Positions 24,569 to 35,512 of a stretch of 64,000 bases of DNA are shown piece by piece; the stretch's first letter is position 1, and every line of letters starts with the position of its first letter. A model generated the notes under the pieces. It did no database searches. It was not told where the DNA came from and worked only from the letters and a program-made list of their open reading frames with translations. Origin of the DNA: Alcanivorax quisquiliarum (GTDB lineage Bacteria; Pseudomonadota; Gammaproteobacteria; Pseudomonadales; Alcanivoracaceae); the NCBI RefSeq assembly GCF_023051175.1, contig NZ_JALKII010000006.1, positions 62,001-126,000 on the forward strand. Direction: 5' to 3'. A program made the position numbers and the translations under genes.

Positions 24569-25489
24569 TCAGTGGGCCGTTACCAGGCGACGGGGGGCTA
24601 TCATACCGTCTTCCTGGACCTCTCCGACACCCAGAAATTCCTCGGTATCGGTGCGATACAGCGTGACCCAGCCTTCTTTCGGCCGCTGAGTGGCCATGAC
24701 CGGCTGGCCCTGTTGCAGATAATAGCTGGCATCTTGCCCCAGCTCCACGCGCGGCCAGTCTGCCACGGCGGTGTACAAAGGCAAGAGCTTTTTATCGATG
24801 GCATCGAAGCCGCCTTCGTCTTTCAAGGCACCGAGTTCGTCCAGGGTCAGCATCTGCCCGGCCGGATACGGCCCGGCGGAGAGCCGGTGCAGGGCGATCA
24901 CATGGCCACCGCAGCCCAGCGCGGCGCCGAGATCTTCCACCAACGAGCGCACATAAGTGCCTTTGGTGCAGTCTACCTCGAAGGTGACATCCTCGCCTTC
25001 GACACCAAGCAGCTCCAGGCGGTGGATGGTCACCTGGCGCGGTTTGCGCTCGACGGTGATGCCCTGCCGCGCCAGTTTGTACAGCGGTTGGCCTTCGTGC
25101 TTGATGGCGGAGTACATCGACGGCACCTGCTCGATGGCGCCGAGGAAGCCCATCAGCGCGGCTTCGATCTGCGCTTCGGTGGCATTCACCGGGCGGGTTT
25201 CCACCACCTCGCCATCGGCGTCGCCGGTTTCGGTGGTGATGCCGAGCCGGGCGGTAACGCGATAGCTTTTGTCCGCATCCAGCAGGAACTGGCTGAATTT
25301 GGTGGCTTCGCCAAAGCAGATCGGCAACATGCCGGTCGCCAGCGGATCGAGGCTGCCGGTGTGGCCTGCCTTGGCGGCGGCAAACAGCCGCTTGACGATC
25401 TGCAAGGCGCCATTGCTGGTGATGCCGGCGGGTTTGTTCAGCAGCAGGATACCGTTGATATCCCGCCCGCGATGACGGCGCTTGGCCAC
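24569..25489 (-). CDS. truB: tRNA pseudouridine-55 synthase
   Basis: 306 residues. Modifies U55 in the T-loop of tRNAs. The catalytic-aspartate motif GSLDPLATGMLPICFGEATKF is intact near residue 45, along with GILLLNKPAGITSN at the start, and the C-terminal PUA-like region is present. It lies 19 bases behind rbfA and is likely co-transcribed. Confidence 0.97.
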   Translation of the reverse strand: MAKRRHRGRDINGILLLNKPAGITSNGALQIVKRLFAAAKAGHTGSLDPLATGMLPICFGEATKFSQFLLDADKSYRVTARLGITTETGDADGEVVETRPVNATEAQIEAALMGFLGAIEQVPSMYSAIKHEGQPLYKLARQGITVERKPRQVTIHRLELLGVEGEDVTFEVDCTKGTYVRSLVEDLGAALGCGGHVIALHRLSAGPYPAGQMLTLDELGALKDEGGFDAIDKKLLPLYTAVADWPRVELGQDASYYLQQGQPVMATQRPKEGWVTLYRTDTEEFLGVGEVQEDGMIAPRRLVTAH

Positions 25490-25508
25490 TGTGCGTGCTC
25501 CTGAATCG

Positions 25509-25922
25509 TTACTGGCTGTCCGTGCCGTCGTTGTCGTCGCCGAGCAGGTCGCGGTCTTCCGCTCGCGCCTGGTCGATCAGCGCGGAGAGGCGGCTGGCCT
25601 CTTCCGGCAGCTTGTCATAATGGAACCGCAGTTTGGGTGTGGTGCGCGTGTTCAGATCCTTGGCCAGCTGGCTGCGCAGAAAGCCGGCTGCGTTACGCAG
25701 CACTTCTTCCGCTTCGCGGCCCGCTTCTTCGCCCTCGCCCAGCAACGTGAAATAGACATCGGCCCAGGACAGATCGCGTGCGACACGCACGGCCTGAATG
25801 GTGACCATGCCCAAACGCGGGTCTTTCATGCCGAAGCGGATCAGCGAGGCCAGCTCGCGCTGGATGTGATCTGCGATCCGGTCGGTGCGCTGAAAGCCCT
25901 GCGGGCGGCGATGTCTGGTCAT
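25509..25922 (-). CDS. rbfA: Ribosome-binding factor A
   Basis: 137 residues, KH-like fold that helps 16S maturation and cold adaptation. Motifs RTDRIADHIQRELASLIRFGMKDPRLG at the start and VYFTLLGEGEE mid-protein fit the family; an acidic C-terminal tail (DRDLLGDDNDG) extends it a little. Between infB and truB, as usual. Confidence 0.95.
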   Translation of the reverse strand: MTRHRRPQGFQRTDRIADHIQRELASLIRFGMKDPRLGMVTIQAVRVARDLSWADVYFTLLGEGEEAGREAEEVLRNAAGFLRSQLAKDLNTRTTPKLRFHYDKLPEEASRLSALIDQARAEDRDLLGDDNDGTDSQ

Positions 25923-26173
25923 GATGCGTAGCCTCTGGCTGCATGGGGCGCATTCAGCGCATCGGCTGCGGCATTGCCACGCCGGCGATTCACCAGCCGG
26001 CGTTGTGGTAGCAGCCTCTGGCTGTGCCAGAGAAACTCACTGGCACAGGCGATGCGCCAAGCGTCGTTTGTTTGCAACACCAAACCTCTTTGTATTCAGC
26101 CTGCCTTGCGGTGGGGCAAGGCAGGCTGCGGGGCGTCTCTACTCAGACCTGCTCGGGGTTCGTCAAAAACCCG
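25923..26173 (-). other. infB-rbfA spacer with hairpins
   Basis: A 251-base non-coding spacer, longer than usual inside this operon. It holds a strong hairpin GCCTGCCTTGC/GCAAGGCAGGC (26099-26109 with 26116-26126) and a second, ACGCCGGC/GCCGGCGT (25979-25986 with 25996-26003). Neither has a T run, so they are more likely processing or stability elements than terminators. GTAGC...CCTCTGGCTG occurs twice (about 25928 and 26010). Confidence 0.6.
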
Positions 26174-28897
26174 TCAGAGAGTCCGCGCCACAACGCGCAC
26201 TTCGAACACTTCGATCTTGTCGCCGGCTTTGACGTCGTTGTAGCTCTTCACTGCCAGGCCACACTCCATGCCGTTGCGCACTTCCTGCACGTCTTCCTTG
26301 AAGCGGCGCAGCGATTCGAGCTGGCCCTCAAAGATAACCACATCGTCGCGCAGCACGCGGATGGGCAGGTTCCGGCGCAATGTGCCTTCGACCACCATAC
26401 AACCGGCCACGGCACCGAACTTGGAGCTGCGGAACACGTCGCGCACTTCCGCCACGCCGACGATCTCTTCGCGGCGCTCCGGTTCCAGCCGGCCACTCAT
26501 GGCGGCTTTCACGTCATCGATCAATTCGTAGATGACGCTGTAGTAGCGCAGATCAATGCCTTCGCGCTCGCACAGTTTCTTTGCTCCGGAATCGGCACGC
26601 ACGTTGAAGCCGAGGATGACGGCTTCGGATGTCATCGCCAGGTTCACGTCGGATTCGTTGATCGCGCCCACACCGGAGGTGACGATGTTCACTTTCACTT
26701 CATCGGTGGCGAGTTCGTTCAACGAGCCGATCAATGCCTCCAGTGAGCCGCGCACATCGGTCTTGAGCACGATATTGACCTGGCTGGCTTCTTTCTCGCC
26801 CATGGTCTCGAACAGGTTTTCCAGTTTCGACGCCTGTGCGCGCTTGAGCTTGAGGTCACGATCGCGGTGCTGACGGAACTCGGCCACTTCACGCGCCTTT
26901 TTCTCATCCGCCACGATCAGGAACTGCTCGCCGGATTCCGGCGCACCGTCAAGACCAAGAATCTCTACCGGGATCGACGGGCCGGCGGTATCGATCGGCT
27001 TGCCGTTCTCGTCCACCATGGCGCGGGTGCGGCCGAAGTTGGCGCCGGCCAGCATCATGTCGCCCACGTTCAGGCGGCCTTCCTGGATCAGCACGGAGGT
27101 CACCGGGCCACGGCCTTTTTCGATGCGTGATTCGATCACCACACCACGCGCCGGGCCTTCTGGTGCGGCTTTCAGCTCCAGCAATTCGGCTTGCAGCAGG
27201 ATCGAATCCAGCAGCTCATCGATGCCCATGCCAGTGTGTGCCGACACGTAGCAGAACTGATAGTCGCCGCCCCATTCTTCGGAAATGACGTCGCGCTGCG
27301 ACAGTTCGTTTTTCACGCGCTCCGGGTCGGCCTGCTCTTTGTCCATCTTGGTGACGGCAATGATCAGCGGCACGCCGGCCGCTTTGGCGTGGTTGATGGC
27401 TTCTTCGGTCTGCGGCATGACGCCGTCGTCGGAGGCCACCACGATCACGACGATATCCGTCGCCTGGGCACCACGGGCACGCATCGCCGTGAAGGCGGCG
27501 TGGCCTGGGGTATCGAGGAAGGTGATGATGCCTTTCTCGGTTTCCACGTGGTAGGCGCCGATGTGCTGGGTGATACCACCCGCTTCGCCCGCAGCTACCT
27601 TGGCGCGGCGAATGTGATCCAGCAGTGATGTTTTACCGTGGTCAACGTGGCCCATGATGGTCACCACCGGCGGGCGCGGCTGAGGCTCGGCGGTGTACTG
27701 CACCAGGCTGGCCAGATCGTCGGCAAAGGTTTCTTCCTGGCCTTTCACGGCACGCGGTTTGTGGCCCATTTCTTCTACCAGCAGCATCGCCGTTTCCTGA
27801 TCGATATGCTGATTGACGGTGGCCATCTCACCCATTTTCATCAAGGTGCGCATCACTTCACGCGACTTGATGTTCATGCGCTGAGCCAGATCACCGACGG
27901 TGATTGTCTCAGGCACTTCCACGTCATATACCATTTTTTCAGTCGGGCTCTTGAAGCCGTGTTCTTTATGGAAGGAGCTCTTCATCTGGCCGTGCGCCAC
28001 GACATTGCGCACCTGCGCCTGCGGGCGGCGACGGCGGCGCTTGGTGGTGCGCTCTTCGTCTCGCCAGCTGGCCTCCATCGCTTCGGACACGATGCCCGAA
28101 CTGGTTTCGATCTCTTCGCTGCCGGTACTGGCCGGCTGCTCGCCGCCACGGCGCTCCAGCTCCTCGGCGATACGGCGCGCTTCTTCTGCTGTGCGGCGTG
28201 CAGCTTCTTCTTCCGCTTTCTTGCGGGCTTCGGCCTCCTGCTTGCGGCGGGCTTCTTCGGCTTCGCGCTTGCGGCGCTCTTCCTCTTCCCGCTTGGCGCG
28301 TTCTTCTGCCGTTTCCTCTTTCACGGCATCGGCTTTCCTGACGCCGCCTTTCGGCACCGACAAGCGCCTGGCTTTGTCTTCGGCGGACTTCTTGTCGTCG
28401 TCCGCGTCGCCACCGGCCGCTTCGGCCGCCTTGCGCTCGGCTTCGGCGCGTGCGGCAAGCTCGGCTTCACGCTTGCGAATAGCCTCTTCTTCAGCTGCCT
28501 TGCGTGCAGCTTCCTCGGCCGCTTTGCGTGCTGCCTCTTCGGCTGCCAGGCGCTCCGCCTCCAGGCGCTCGGCTTCCTGACGCTCGCGCTCCTGTTCTTC
28601 GATCACCGAACGCTTTACATAGGTGCGTTTCTTGCGCACTTCCACCGCGACTGTTCTGGCCTTGCCAGATGCACCGGTAGTCTTCAGGGTGCCGGTACTT
28701 TTGCGGCTGAGGGTAATTTTGCCAGGGGCGGCGGCGGTGGTGCGGTTGATGTGGTCGAGCAACTGCTGGCGCTGTTCCGCCGACACGGGATCATCCGCGC
28801 CCTGGTGGTTCAGGCCCGCTTCTTTCATCTGCTTCAGCAGCGTATCGACGGGGGTTCCGACGATATCCGCGAGTTTCTTAACGGTCGTATCTGCCAT
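26174..28897 (-). CDS. infB: Translation initiation factor IF-2
   Basis: 907 residues from the ATG at 28897 ([18 protein letters not shown]); the frame is open 22 codons further without family homology. An IF2_N domain opens the protein, then a highly charged E/A/R-rich helical region (about 95-270), a second IF2_N segment, and the G domain with [23 protein letters not shown] and TKMD. It delivers fMet-tRNA to the 30S subunit. Next to nusA as in E. coli. Confidence 0.98.
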   Translation of the reverse strand: MADTTVKKLADIVGTPVDTLLKQMKEAGLNHQGADDPVSAEQRQQLLDHINRTTAAAPGKITLSRKSTGTLKTTGASGKARTVAVEVRKKRTYVKRSVIEEQERERQEAERLEAERLAAEEAARKAAEEAARKAAEEEAIRKREAELAARAEAERKAAEAAGGDADDDKKSAEDKARRLSVPKGGVRKADAVKEETAEERAKREEEERRKREAEEARRKQEAEARKKAEEEAARRTAEEARRIAEELERRGGEQPASTGSEEIETSSGIVSEAMEASWRDEERTTKRRRRRPQAQVRNVVAHGQMKSSFHKEHGFKSPTEKMVYDVEVPETITVGDLAQRMNIKSREVMRTLMKMGEMATVNQHIDQETAMLLVEEMGHKPRAVKGQEETFADDLASLVQYTAEPQPRPPVVTIMGHVDHGKTSLLDHIRRAKVAAGEAGGITQHIGAYHVETEKGIITFLDTPGHAAFTAMRARGAQATDIVVIVVASDDGVMPQTEEAINHAKAAGVPLIIAVTKMDKEQADPERVKNELSQRDVISEEWGGDYQFCYVSAHTGMGIDELLDSILLQAELLELKAAPEGPARGVVIESRIEKGRGPVTSVLIQEGRLNVGDMMLAGANFGRTRAMVDENGKPIDTAGPSIPVEILGLDGAPESGEQFLIVADEKKAREVAEFRQHRDRDLKLKRAQASKLENLFETMGEKEASQVNIVLKTDVRGSLEALIGSLNELATDEVKVNIVTSGVGAINESDVNLAMTSEAVILGFNVRADSGAKKLCEREGIDLRYYSVIYELIDDVKAAMSGRLEPERREEIVGVAEVRDVFRSSKFGAVAGCMVVEGTLRRNLPIRVLRDDVVIFEGQLESLRRFKEDVQEVRNGMECGLAVKSYNDVKAGDKIEVFEVRVVARTL

Positions 28898-29090
28898 GTC
28901 AGCCAACCTTTCTCCTGTCCGCTCTTGCGAGGCGCCATGCTGGTGGCGCACCTCGCCTGGCAAGCTTTGCCTGCCTGCAGGCTGGCCTTGAGCCCACCTG
29001 CCCTGTTTCGGCGCCTGTCGTGGGCCTTGTCGTTATGCCCGGCGCCTGGTACTGAAACAGCCCCGCAGGGCCGTTCAGCGTTTGTCTTGT

Positions 29091-30581
29091 TCAAGCCTCG
29101 TCGGCAAACCAGGGCGCACGTGCAGTCATGATCAACTGCGCTGCGCGCTCCTCGTCCACGCCTTCGAGATCGAGCAGCTCATCTACCGCCTGCTCGGCGA
29201 GATCTTCCATGGTCACCACACCACGAGCGGCCAGCTGCATGGCCAGGGCGCGATCCATACCCTCCATGTTCAGCAGATCTTCTGCCGGGGCATGCTCCGA
29301 TTCGCCGCCACTCAAGGCACGCGCCAACAGCGCATCCTTGGCGCGCTGGCGCAGGGCTTCGACGATATCTTCATCAAAGCCATCGATGGCGAGCATTTCT
29401 TCCATCGGTACGTAAGCCACTTCTTCCAGTGTGCTGAAGCCTTCTTCTACCAGCACAACGGCGATATCTTCATCGACATCCAGATCGTTCATGAAGCGCT
29501 CCAGCGCCTCTTGGGTTTCCGCTTGCTGTTTTTCCTGTGCGGCTTCGAGCGTCATCACGTTGAGCTCCCAGCCTGTCAGCTCGGAAGCCAGCCGGATATT
29601 CTGGCCGCCGCGCCCGATTGCCTGGGCCAGCGCGGATTCATCTTCCACCGCGATATCCATCGCGTGGCGCTCTTCGTCCACAACAATGGAGGCCACTTCT
29701 GCGGGCTGCATGGCGTTGATCACCAGCTGCGCCGGGTTGTCGTCCCACAGCACGATATCGATGCGCTCGCCACCGAGTTCGTTGGAGACTGCTTGCACGC
29801 GTGCGCCACGCATACCGACACAAGCGCCGACGGGGTCGATGCGCTGGTCGTTGGTTTTTACGGCGATCTTGGCGCGCGAGCCGGGGTCGCGGGCAGCGCC
29901 TTTGATCTCGATCAGCTCTTCACCGATCTCCGGCACTTCAATCTTGAACAGCTCGATCAGCATTTCCGGTGCGGCGCGGCTGGCAAACAGTTGCGGGCCA
30001 CGGTTCTCCGGGTTGACGCCGGAGAGGTAAGCACGGATGCGATCGTTCTGGCGTACTGTTTCACGCGGGATCATGTGCTCGCGTGTAATCAACGCTTCGG
30101 CATTGCCGCCCAGATCCAGAATGATGGTGTCACGGGTGGCTTTCTTGACGCTGCCACTGATCAGCTCACCGATGCGATCACGGTATTCTTCGATGATCTG
30201 GGCGCGCTCGGCTTCGCGCACTTTCTGCACGATCACCTGCTTGGCGGTCTGCGCCGCAATGCGGCCGAACGCTACCGACTCCACTTCCTCGGCCCAGGTG
30301 TCGCCAATTTGCAGCGACGGATCCTGCTCGTGTGCTTCGTCCAGAGTCAGCTGGCGGCCGAATTCGTACAGCTCTTCGTCCGGCACCACATGCCACACCC
30401 GATAGGTGCGGTAGTCGCCAGTCACCCGGTCGATGTGAACCCGCACTTCGACGTCATCTTCCTTGAAGCGCTTTTTGGTCGCAGCGGCCAAAGCCAGCTC
30501 GATCGCCTCGAAAATCACTTCGCGGCTGACGCCTTTTTCGTTGGATACGGTTTCCGCAACCAGCAGGATCTCTTTGTTCAT
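29091..30581 (-). CDS. nusA: Transcription termination/antitermination factor NusA
   Basis: 496 residues. N-terminal RNA-polymerase-binding domain ([20 protein letters not shown]), S1 domain, two KH domains ([25 protein letters not shown]) and two C-terminal acidic repeats with helix-hairpin-helix character ([34 protein letters not shown]). Length and order match the gammaproteobacterial form. Between rimP and infB. Confidence 0.98.
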   Translation of the reverse strand: MNKEILLVAETVSNEKGVSREVIFEAIELALAAATKKRFKEDDVEVRVHIDRVTGDYRTYRVWHVVPDEELYEFGRQLTLDEAHEQDPSLQIGDTWAEEVESVAFGRIAAQTAKQVIVQKVREAERAQIIEEYRDRIGELISGSVKKATRDTIILDLGGNAEALITREHMIPRETVRQNDRIRAYLSGVNPENRGPQLFASRAAPEMLIELFKIEVPEIGEELIEIKGAARDPGSRAKIAVKTNDQRIDPVGACVGMRGARVQAVSNELGGERIDIVLWDDNPAQLVINAMQPAEVASIVVDEERHAMDIAVEDESALAQAIGRGGQNIRLASELTGWELNVMTLEAAQEKQQAETQEALERFMNDLDVDEDIAVVLVEEGFSTLEEVAYVPMEEMLAIDGFDEDIVEALRQRAKDALLARALSGGESEHAPAEDLLNMEGMDRALAMQLAARGVVTMEDLAEQAVDELLDLEGVDEERAAQLIMTARAPWFADEA

Positions 30582-30647
30582 GGCCAGGCCTTTACAAAGA
30601 CAAAAATTCAGTTTTCAGGTTGAACACAGTGCGCGGCCGCGAGCGGC

Positions 30648-31100
30648 TCAATCGAACTGTGGCACCACATTGGCGCGATCAACCTGCGCGAATGGGACCA
30701 CCAGAGTCTGACCATCCACGGTCAGATGCAGGTTGTCGCCGTCTACAGCTGTAATCTCAGCCGTCATTCTGCGGCGGTTCTCCACCGGCGCCAACAGCCG
30801 CACTTGCGCCTGCTCGCCAATGTAGAGCTGCCATTGTTCCAGCGTAAACAGTGGGCGATCCATACCGGGGGAAGACACCTCAAGCGTGTACTCGCCCGTG
30901 ATCGGATCTTCCACATCCAGCACCCCGCTGATCTGGTGACTGACGTCGGCGCAGTCATCCACGGTGATGCCTTCTTCGTGGTCGATGAAAACGCGTAGCA
31001 CAGCGCCGCGGCCCTGAATATATTCCAGGCCCCAGAACATGAATCCCATGCTCTCCACTGTTGGCGCCAGTAGCGCCTCCAGCTGATCGGCTTTACGCAT
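30648..31100 (-). CDS. rimP: Ribosome maturation factor RimP
   Basis: 150 residues, needed for 30S maturation. Shows LGLEYIQ-like WGLEYIQGRGAVLRVFIDHEEGITVDDCADVSHQISGVLDVEDP and EVSSPGMDRPLF, the family hallmarks. First protein gene of the nusA operon, downstream of tRNA-fMet. Confidence 0.97.
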   Translation of the reverse strand: MRKADQLEALLAPTVESMGFMFWGLEYIQGRGAVLRVFIDHEEGITVDDCADVSHQISGVLDVEDPITGEYTLEVSSPGMDRPLFTLEQWQLYIGEQAQVRLLAPVENRRRMTAEITAVDGDNLHLTVDGQTLVVPFAQVDRANVVPQFD

Positions 31101-31179
31101 CGTAACCTCAGCTCCGGCCGCCCCCTCAAGAGAGTGGCCTGTCAGTTGCCAGCCCTCTCAGGGTACTGGCGCACCAAAC

Positions 31180-31206
31180 AAAAAGCCCCTGCTAGAGGGG
31201 CTTTTT
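31180..31206. terminator. Bidirectional terminator between tRNA-fMet and rimP
   Basis: AAAAAGCCCCT (31180-31190), GCTAG loop, AGGGGCTTTTT. The stem carries A and T runs on both sides and so can work in either direction. It lies about 40 bases past the tRNA 3' end on the minus strand. Confidence 0.85.
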
Positions 31207-31243
31207 GTTACAGAATCCACGAGCAGCCGTAGATTCTTCTCTG

Positions 31244-31320
<77 letters not shown>

Positions 31321-31827
31321 ACTAAACCTTTATGCCCGTTGTAAACCCCGGCACTGGGCTCACAACCCGAAGGTCGTCTGGACTCCCTTCGGCTTGTTAC
31401 GTCTGAAAGCTCAATTTTAAAAAGCACTTCAGTCGCAACCAAATCTTACGTTGTTTTAAGCCCTACGTTTGGCTGCGCTACCGAGAAGCTCGTCGCTTCC
31501 TTTGCGGTTGTAATTGCCGCTTCGCCTTGTTGCCTGAAGCCTTTCAATCACACCAAAACTGGCCGCAAATCCTACGCACCTAAGTGCTTTTTGTCAAACC
31601 AATTTCCCGCATTGCGCGAAATAAACTATTTGCTGAAATTTGCACCGCACACAAGCCCGCCTGAGGCACAAGAACGGTGCTAGCTCTTTCCTTGATTAGC
31701 GCCGAAGGCGGGGCGAGAAGCCCCGCTTCTCGCGCCAGCGCAGCGGCGAGATATCGCTCGCCGCGTCCCGGCGCTGGCCGGCAGGCCCGCCCGAGATACA
31801 AAAGCGGGCGCCAGCCCTTTCACTAAT
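31321..31827. other. Spacer between the two tRNA genes
   Basis: About 507 bases without a protein gene. It contains an inverted copy of the tRNA-fMet anticodon arm (31356-31377), and an imperfect direct repeat (31653-31713 and 31783-31844), the second copy of which includes the tRNA-Leu 3' end. The rest shows nothing clear. Confidence 0.6.
31356..31377 (+). repeat. Inverted copy of the tRNA-fMet anticodon arm
   Basis: GGGCTCACAACCCGAAGGTC-GT on the plus strand equals the tRNA-fMet (minus-strand) segment 31291-31270 with one change in 22 bases (anticodon CAU to CAC). In a minus-strand transcript it would be complementary to the tRNA arm 64 bases downstream. Confidence 0.75.
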
Positions 31828-31844
31828 TGGTGCCGAAGGCGGGA
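31653..31844. repeat. Imperfect direct repeat reaching the tRNA-Leu 3' end
   Basis: Copy 31653-31713 and copy 31783-31844 align over about 62 bases at roughly 75 percent identity, ending in the shared GCCGAAGGCGGG, which in the second copy is the 3' acceptor part of tRNA-Leu. This suggests a lost tandem tRNA-Leu gene or an old recombination at the tRNA end. Confidence 0.55.
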
Positions 31845-31913
31845 CTTGAACCCGCACGAGCTAGGCTCACTACCCCCTCAAGATAGCGTGTCTACCAATT
31901 CCACCACTTCGGC
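31828..31913 (-). tRNA. leuU: tRNA-Leu (anticodon GAG)
   Basis: An 86-nt tRNA with encoded CCA and a long variable arm. GCCGAAG pairs with CTTCGGC at the acceptor, and the anticodon loop UUGAGGG gives GAG (CUC/CUU leucine codons). Directly 3' of secG on the minus strand, a common gammaproteobacterial location. Confidence 0.94.
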
Positions 31914-31928
31914 TGATTTTTGCGTGCC

Positions 31929-32372
31929 TTACGGCGCTTCCGGAACGTCCTCGGCCGGGGCCGGCGATTCTACATCACCTGCCGGCACCTCAGAAGTGTT
32001 TTCCATCGGCTGCGGCACATCGCCCGCTTCGGCGTCCTGCGCTTGCGGGATCACCAGGTCGTTCGACCAGCCGGGCACATCGGACTCTTCACGCTGGAGG
32101 CGCTCAAGCACCGGCAAGCTGCCGATGTTGTCCACCGCCTGACGGGCATACCAGGCCAGGCCGAGGCTGGTCAGCATGAAGACGGTCGCCAGGATCGCGG
32201 TGGCCCGGGTCAGGAAAGAACCGGAGCCGCTGCTGCCGAACACACTTTGCGAGGCTGATGCGCCACCGCCAAAGGATGCACCGGCATCGGCGCCTTTGCC
32301 GTGCTGAATCAACACCAGGCCAATCAGGGCCAGTGCCGTCAACACATGAACAACGTGAAGAACAATATCCAT
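31929..32372 (-). CDS. secG: Preprotein translocase subunit SecG
   Basis: 147 residues. Two membrane helices flank the glycine-rich cytosolic loop [25 protein letters not shown], the SecG signature. The proline/acidic C-terminal tail (60 residues, ending PAEDVPEAP) makes it longer than the E. coli protein (110). Accessory part of SecYEG; 9 bases behind tpiA. Confidence 0.95.
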   Translation of the reverse strand: MDIVLHVVHVLTALALIGLVLIQHGKGADAGASFGGGASASQSVFGSSGSGSFLTRATAILATVFMLTSLGLAWYARQAVDNIGSLPVLERLQREESDVPGWSNDLVIPQAQDAEAGDVPQPMENTSEVPAGDVESPAPAEDVPEAP

Positions 32373-32381
32373 AACGTCCGC

Positions 32382-33143
32382 TTATTGCGCTGTTGCCGCC
32401 TGACAAATGGCGAGAAAACTGTCCGCGTCCAGTGACGCCCCTCCGATCAGAGCGCCATCAATGTCACTCTCGGCCAGCAGGGAGGCGGCATTATCCGCCT
32501 TTACACTGCCGCCGTAAAGGATACGAATGCCGGTTGCGATTTTCGCGTCGATAGCGGCGAGGCGCGCACGGATAAAATGGTGCACGGCTTGCGCCTGGGC
32601 GGGGCTTGCGGTGAGCCCGGTGCCGATGGCCCAGACCGGTTCATATGCCACCACAGCTTGCTCAAGTGCCTGTATTCCTGCGGCTTTAACCACTGCATCC
32701 AGCTGCCGCCCGACCACCGCTTCCGTTTCGCCGGCCTCGCGCTCAGCCTGAGTTTCGCCCACACACAATACTGGCACAAGGCCAGCCGCCTGGGCGCGCT
32801 GGAACTTGGCGACGACTACGTCATCGCTCTCGCCATACACGGTGCGGCGCTCGGAATGGCCCACCAGCACATAGCCACATTGCAGATCACCCAGCATTTC
32901 GCCGGAGACTTCGCCTGTAAAAGCGCCGTCTTCGCTGGCTGCCAGATCCTGTGCGCCGAGATGCACGGCGCTGCCCTGGAGTGTCACCGCCACCGGCGCA
33001 AGATAAGGAAACGGCGGGCACACGAGCACCTCGACGCCAGCTGGGGCGCCTTTGGCAATGGCGCTGGCCAATTCTCGGGCCATGGTCAGGCGGCCGTTCA
33101 TTTTCCAGTTACCAGCGATCAGGGGGGTACGAGGGGTGGACAT
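32382..33143 (-). CDS. tpiA: Triosephosphate isomerase
   Basis: 253 residues from ATG 33143 (MSTPRTPLIAGNWKMNG; N12, K14). Catalytic histidine in GYVLVGHSERR and glutamate in VVAYEPVWAIGTG, phosphate loop IRILYGGSVK. Interconverts dihydroxyacetone phosphate and glyceraldehyde-3-phosphate. Seven open codons before the chosen start do not belong to the family. Confidence 0.97.
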   Translation of the reverse strand: MSTPRTPLIAGNWKMNGRLTMARELASAIAKGAPAGVEVLVCPPFPYLAPVAVTLQGSAVHLGAQDLAASEDGAFTGEVSGEMLGDLQCGYVLVGHSERRTVYGESDDVVVAKFQRAQAAGLVPVLCVGETQAEREAGETEAVVGRQLDAVVKAAGIQALEQAVVAYEPVWAIGTGLTASPAQAQAVHHFIRARLAAIDAKIATGIRILYGGSVKADNAASLLAESDIDGALIGGASLDADSFLAICQAATAQ

Positions 33144-33259
33144 GGTTCGTCTGCCTTTTTTCAATTCTCGGATGGCTCGGCCTGGGCCGGGAACAGGTCA
33201 GGCGCCTTCTTTCGGGCAAGTGGCGCGCACTTGCCCGTGTGGTTCAGAGTTGCCGCTTT

Positions 33260-34597
33260 TCAGGCGATGGCGCTCTGGACGGTTTCAGCCAGCTCGCCGC
33301 ATACCTGCGCCACCAGCGCTTCGTCTTCGCCTTCCACCATCACGCGGATCAGCGGCTCGGTGCCGGAAGGGCGCAGCAATACGCGCCCTTTGCCGGCCAG
33401 ACGCGCTTCGGCGGCGCTGATGGCCTGTTTCACGTCGTCGCGCTCGGCAACGCCGTCGCGGCGCTCGCCACGTACATTGATCATTGTCTGCGGTAATTTC
33501 TGCATGCCGGCGCAGGCGTCGCGCAATGTGCATTGACGATGCTGCAACGCCGCCAGCACTTGCAGGGCGGCAATGATACCGTCGCCGGTGGTGGTGCAAT
33601 CCAGGCAAATGATGTGGCCGGAGGATTCGCCGCCGAGCTGCCAGCTGTGATGATCGAGTTTTTCGATCACGTAGCGGTCGCCGACCTTGGCGCGGCAAAA
33701 CGGAATATCCACCGCCTTCAACGCCAGCTCCAGGCCAAAGTTCGACATCAGCGTGCCGACAGCGCCGCCCTGAAGCGTGCCGCGCAGGTGGCGATCCATG
33801 GCGAGGATATACAGCAGCTGATCGCCGTCCACCAGGTTGCCCTGATCGTCAACCATCAGCACTCGATCAGCATCACCATCCAGCGCGATGCCGAGATCGG
33901 CGCCATGCTCGACAACAGCGCGCTGCAAGGCTTCCGGGTGCGTGCTGCCGCAGTTCAGGTTGATATTCACGCCGTCCGGCTCGGTGCCCAGCTCGATCAC
34001 ATCTGCGCCGAGCTCTTCCAGTACGTCCGGCGCGATGTGATAAGCGGCGCCATTGGCGCAATCCACCACGACTTTCATGCCTCTGAGGCTCAGGCGGCCG
34101 AGCACGGTGCTTTTGCAGAATTCGATATAGCGCCCGCGTGCGTCCACGATGCGGCGCACCTTGCCGAGCGAATCGGCGTTTGCCATTTGCATCGGCTCAT
34201 CAAGACGCGCCTCGATTTCACTTTCGATATGATCGGGCAGCTTACGGCCATTGGCGCCGAAGAACTTGATGCCGTTGTCGGTGTAAGGGTTATGCGAGGC
34301 GGAGATCACGATGCCGGCCTGGGCATGGAAGGTGTGCGTCAGATAAGCGATGGCTGGCGTCGGCATGGGCCCGAGTAGCAGCACATCCACGCCGGCGGCG
34401 GAGATGCCTGCTTCCAGGGCGGATTCGAACATGTAACCCGAGATGCGGGTGTCTTTGCCGATCAGAATCTTGCTCTGGCCGGATTCGGCCAGCACGCTGC
34501 CGGCGGCCCAGCCCAGCTTCAGTACAAAATCCGGGGTGATCGGAAACTGCCCGACGGTGCCGCGTACGCCATCCGTGCCGAAGTATTTGCGGGTCAT
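33260..34597 (-). CDS. glmM: Phosphoglucosamine mutase
   Basis: 445 residues. Active-site serine in [18 protein letters not shown] (S101), metal loop [13 protein letters not shown], and the C-terminal phosphate-binding [15 protein letters not shown]. It makes glucosamine-1-phosphate for peptidoglycan and lipopolysaccharide. Downstream of folP and upstream of tpiA. Confidence 0.97.
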   Translation of the reverse strand: MTRKYFGTDGVRGTVGQFPITPDFVLKLGWAAGSVLAESGQSKILIGKDTRISGYMFESALEAGISAAGVDVLLLGPMPTPAIAYLTHTFHAQAGIVISASHNPYTDNGIKFFGANGRKLPDHIESEIEARLDEPMQMANADSLGKVRRIVDARGRYIEFCKSTVLGRLSLRGMKVVVDCANGAAYHIAPDVLEELGADVIELGTEPDGVNINLNCGSTHPEALQRAVVEHGADLGIALDGDADRVLMVDDQGNLVDGDQLLYILAMDRHLRGTLQGGAVGTLMSNFGLELALKAVDIPFCRAKVGDRYVIEKLDHHSWQLGGESSGHIICLDCTTTGDGIIAALQVLAALQHRQCTLRDACAGMQKLPQTMINVRGERRDGVAERDDVKQAISAAEARLAGKGRVLLRPSGTEPLIRVMVEGEDEALVAQVCGELAETVQSAIA

Positions 34598-34664
34598 CCT
34601 GTCTCGTCCTCTTTCTTGCCCTTTGCCGGCCGCCGGCGGGTAACGCCGGCGACGTTGCGTGCGC

Positions 34665-35510
34665 CTAGGCGCTCAGCACCGCCTGGGCGATGTTCAATGC
34701 ATCCGCGGTTTCACGCACATCGTGGGCGCGAATAATATGCGCGCCGCGCTCGAATGCCATGACATGAAGCGCCAATCCCGCCGCCAGCCGCTGATCCACC
34801 GGCCGCCCGAGGGCGTGGCCGATCATGGATTTGCGCGACATACCGGCGAGGATCGGCAGCTCGAATGCCTGCAAACGGTTCATTTCACGCAGCAGGCGCA
34901 GATTATGCGCCAGGGTCTTGCCAAAACCGAAGCCGGGATCGATTACCAGCCGCTGCCGGGGAATACCCGCCGCCAGGCACGCCTCGACACGCTCGCGCAG
35001 GTAATTTTCCACGGCGCTGATCACATCATCATCGGGGTAGCTGGGTTGCTGCTGCATCACGCCCGGCTCGCCGTTCATGTGCATCAGGCATACGGCCAGC
35101 CCGGTGTCCACCGCCGCCGCCAGCGCGCCGGGGCGGGTGAGCGCACGCACGTCGTTGATCAGCCCGGCGCCAGCGCGGGCACCTTCGCGCATTACGTCCG
35201 GCGTGCTGGTATCCAGTGAGATCACCACATCCAGCTCGGCGGCGATGGCCTCGACCACCGGCACCACTCGTTCAAGCTCCTGCTCGACGGTGACGGGGGC
35301 CGCACCTGGCCGGGTGGATTCGCCACCGATATCGATGATGCTCGCGCCTTCTTCCACCATGCGCCGTGCCTGCGCCAGCGCTGCGTCGCGCTGCACATAT
35401 TTGCCGCCGTCGGAGAAGGAGTCGGGCGTGACGTTCAGCACGCCCATAACGACAGGCGCGGACAGTGCCAGTGTCCGCGCCCCGCATTGCAGTAGGTAAT
35501 CGCTTGCCAT
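34665..35510 (-). CDS. folP: Dihydropteroate synthase
   Basis: 281 residues. Family motifs [15 protein letters not shown] and [16 protein letters not shown], with [13 protein letters not shown] in the second half. Makes dihydropteroate in folate synthesis and is the target of sulphonamides. Two bases separate it from ftsH, so it is in the same operon. Confidence 0.97.
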   Translation of the reverse strand: MASDYLLQCGARTLALSAPVVMGVLNVTPDSFSDGGKYVQRDAALAQARRMVEEGASIIDIGGESTRPGAAPVTVEQELERVVPVVEAIAAELDVVISLDTSTPDVMREGARAGAGLINDVRALTRPGALAAAVDTGLAVCLMHMNGEPGVMQQQPSYPDDDVISAVENYLRERVEACLAAGIPRQRLVIDPGFGFGKTLAHNLRLLREMNRLQAFELPILAGMSRKSMIGHALGRPVDQRLAAGLALHVMAFERGAHIIRAHDVRETADALNIAQAVLSA

Positions 35511-35512
35511 AG

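Noticed and set aside
29082-30623. A 513-codon plus-strand frame opposite nusA
   Set aside because: It is the antisense shadow of the intact nusA gene; its composition (many F, H, L and Q) is typical of such shadows. The same holds for long opposite frames over infB, ftsH, dnaK, pnp and mnhA.
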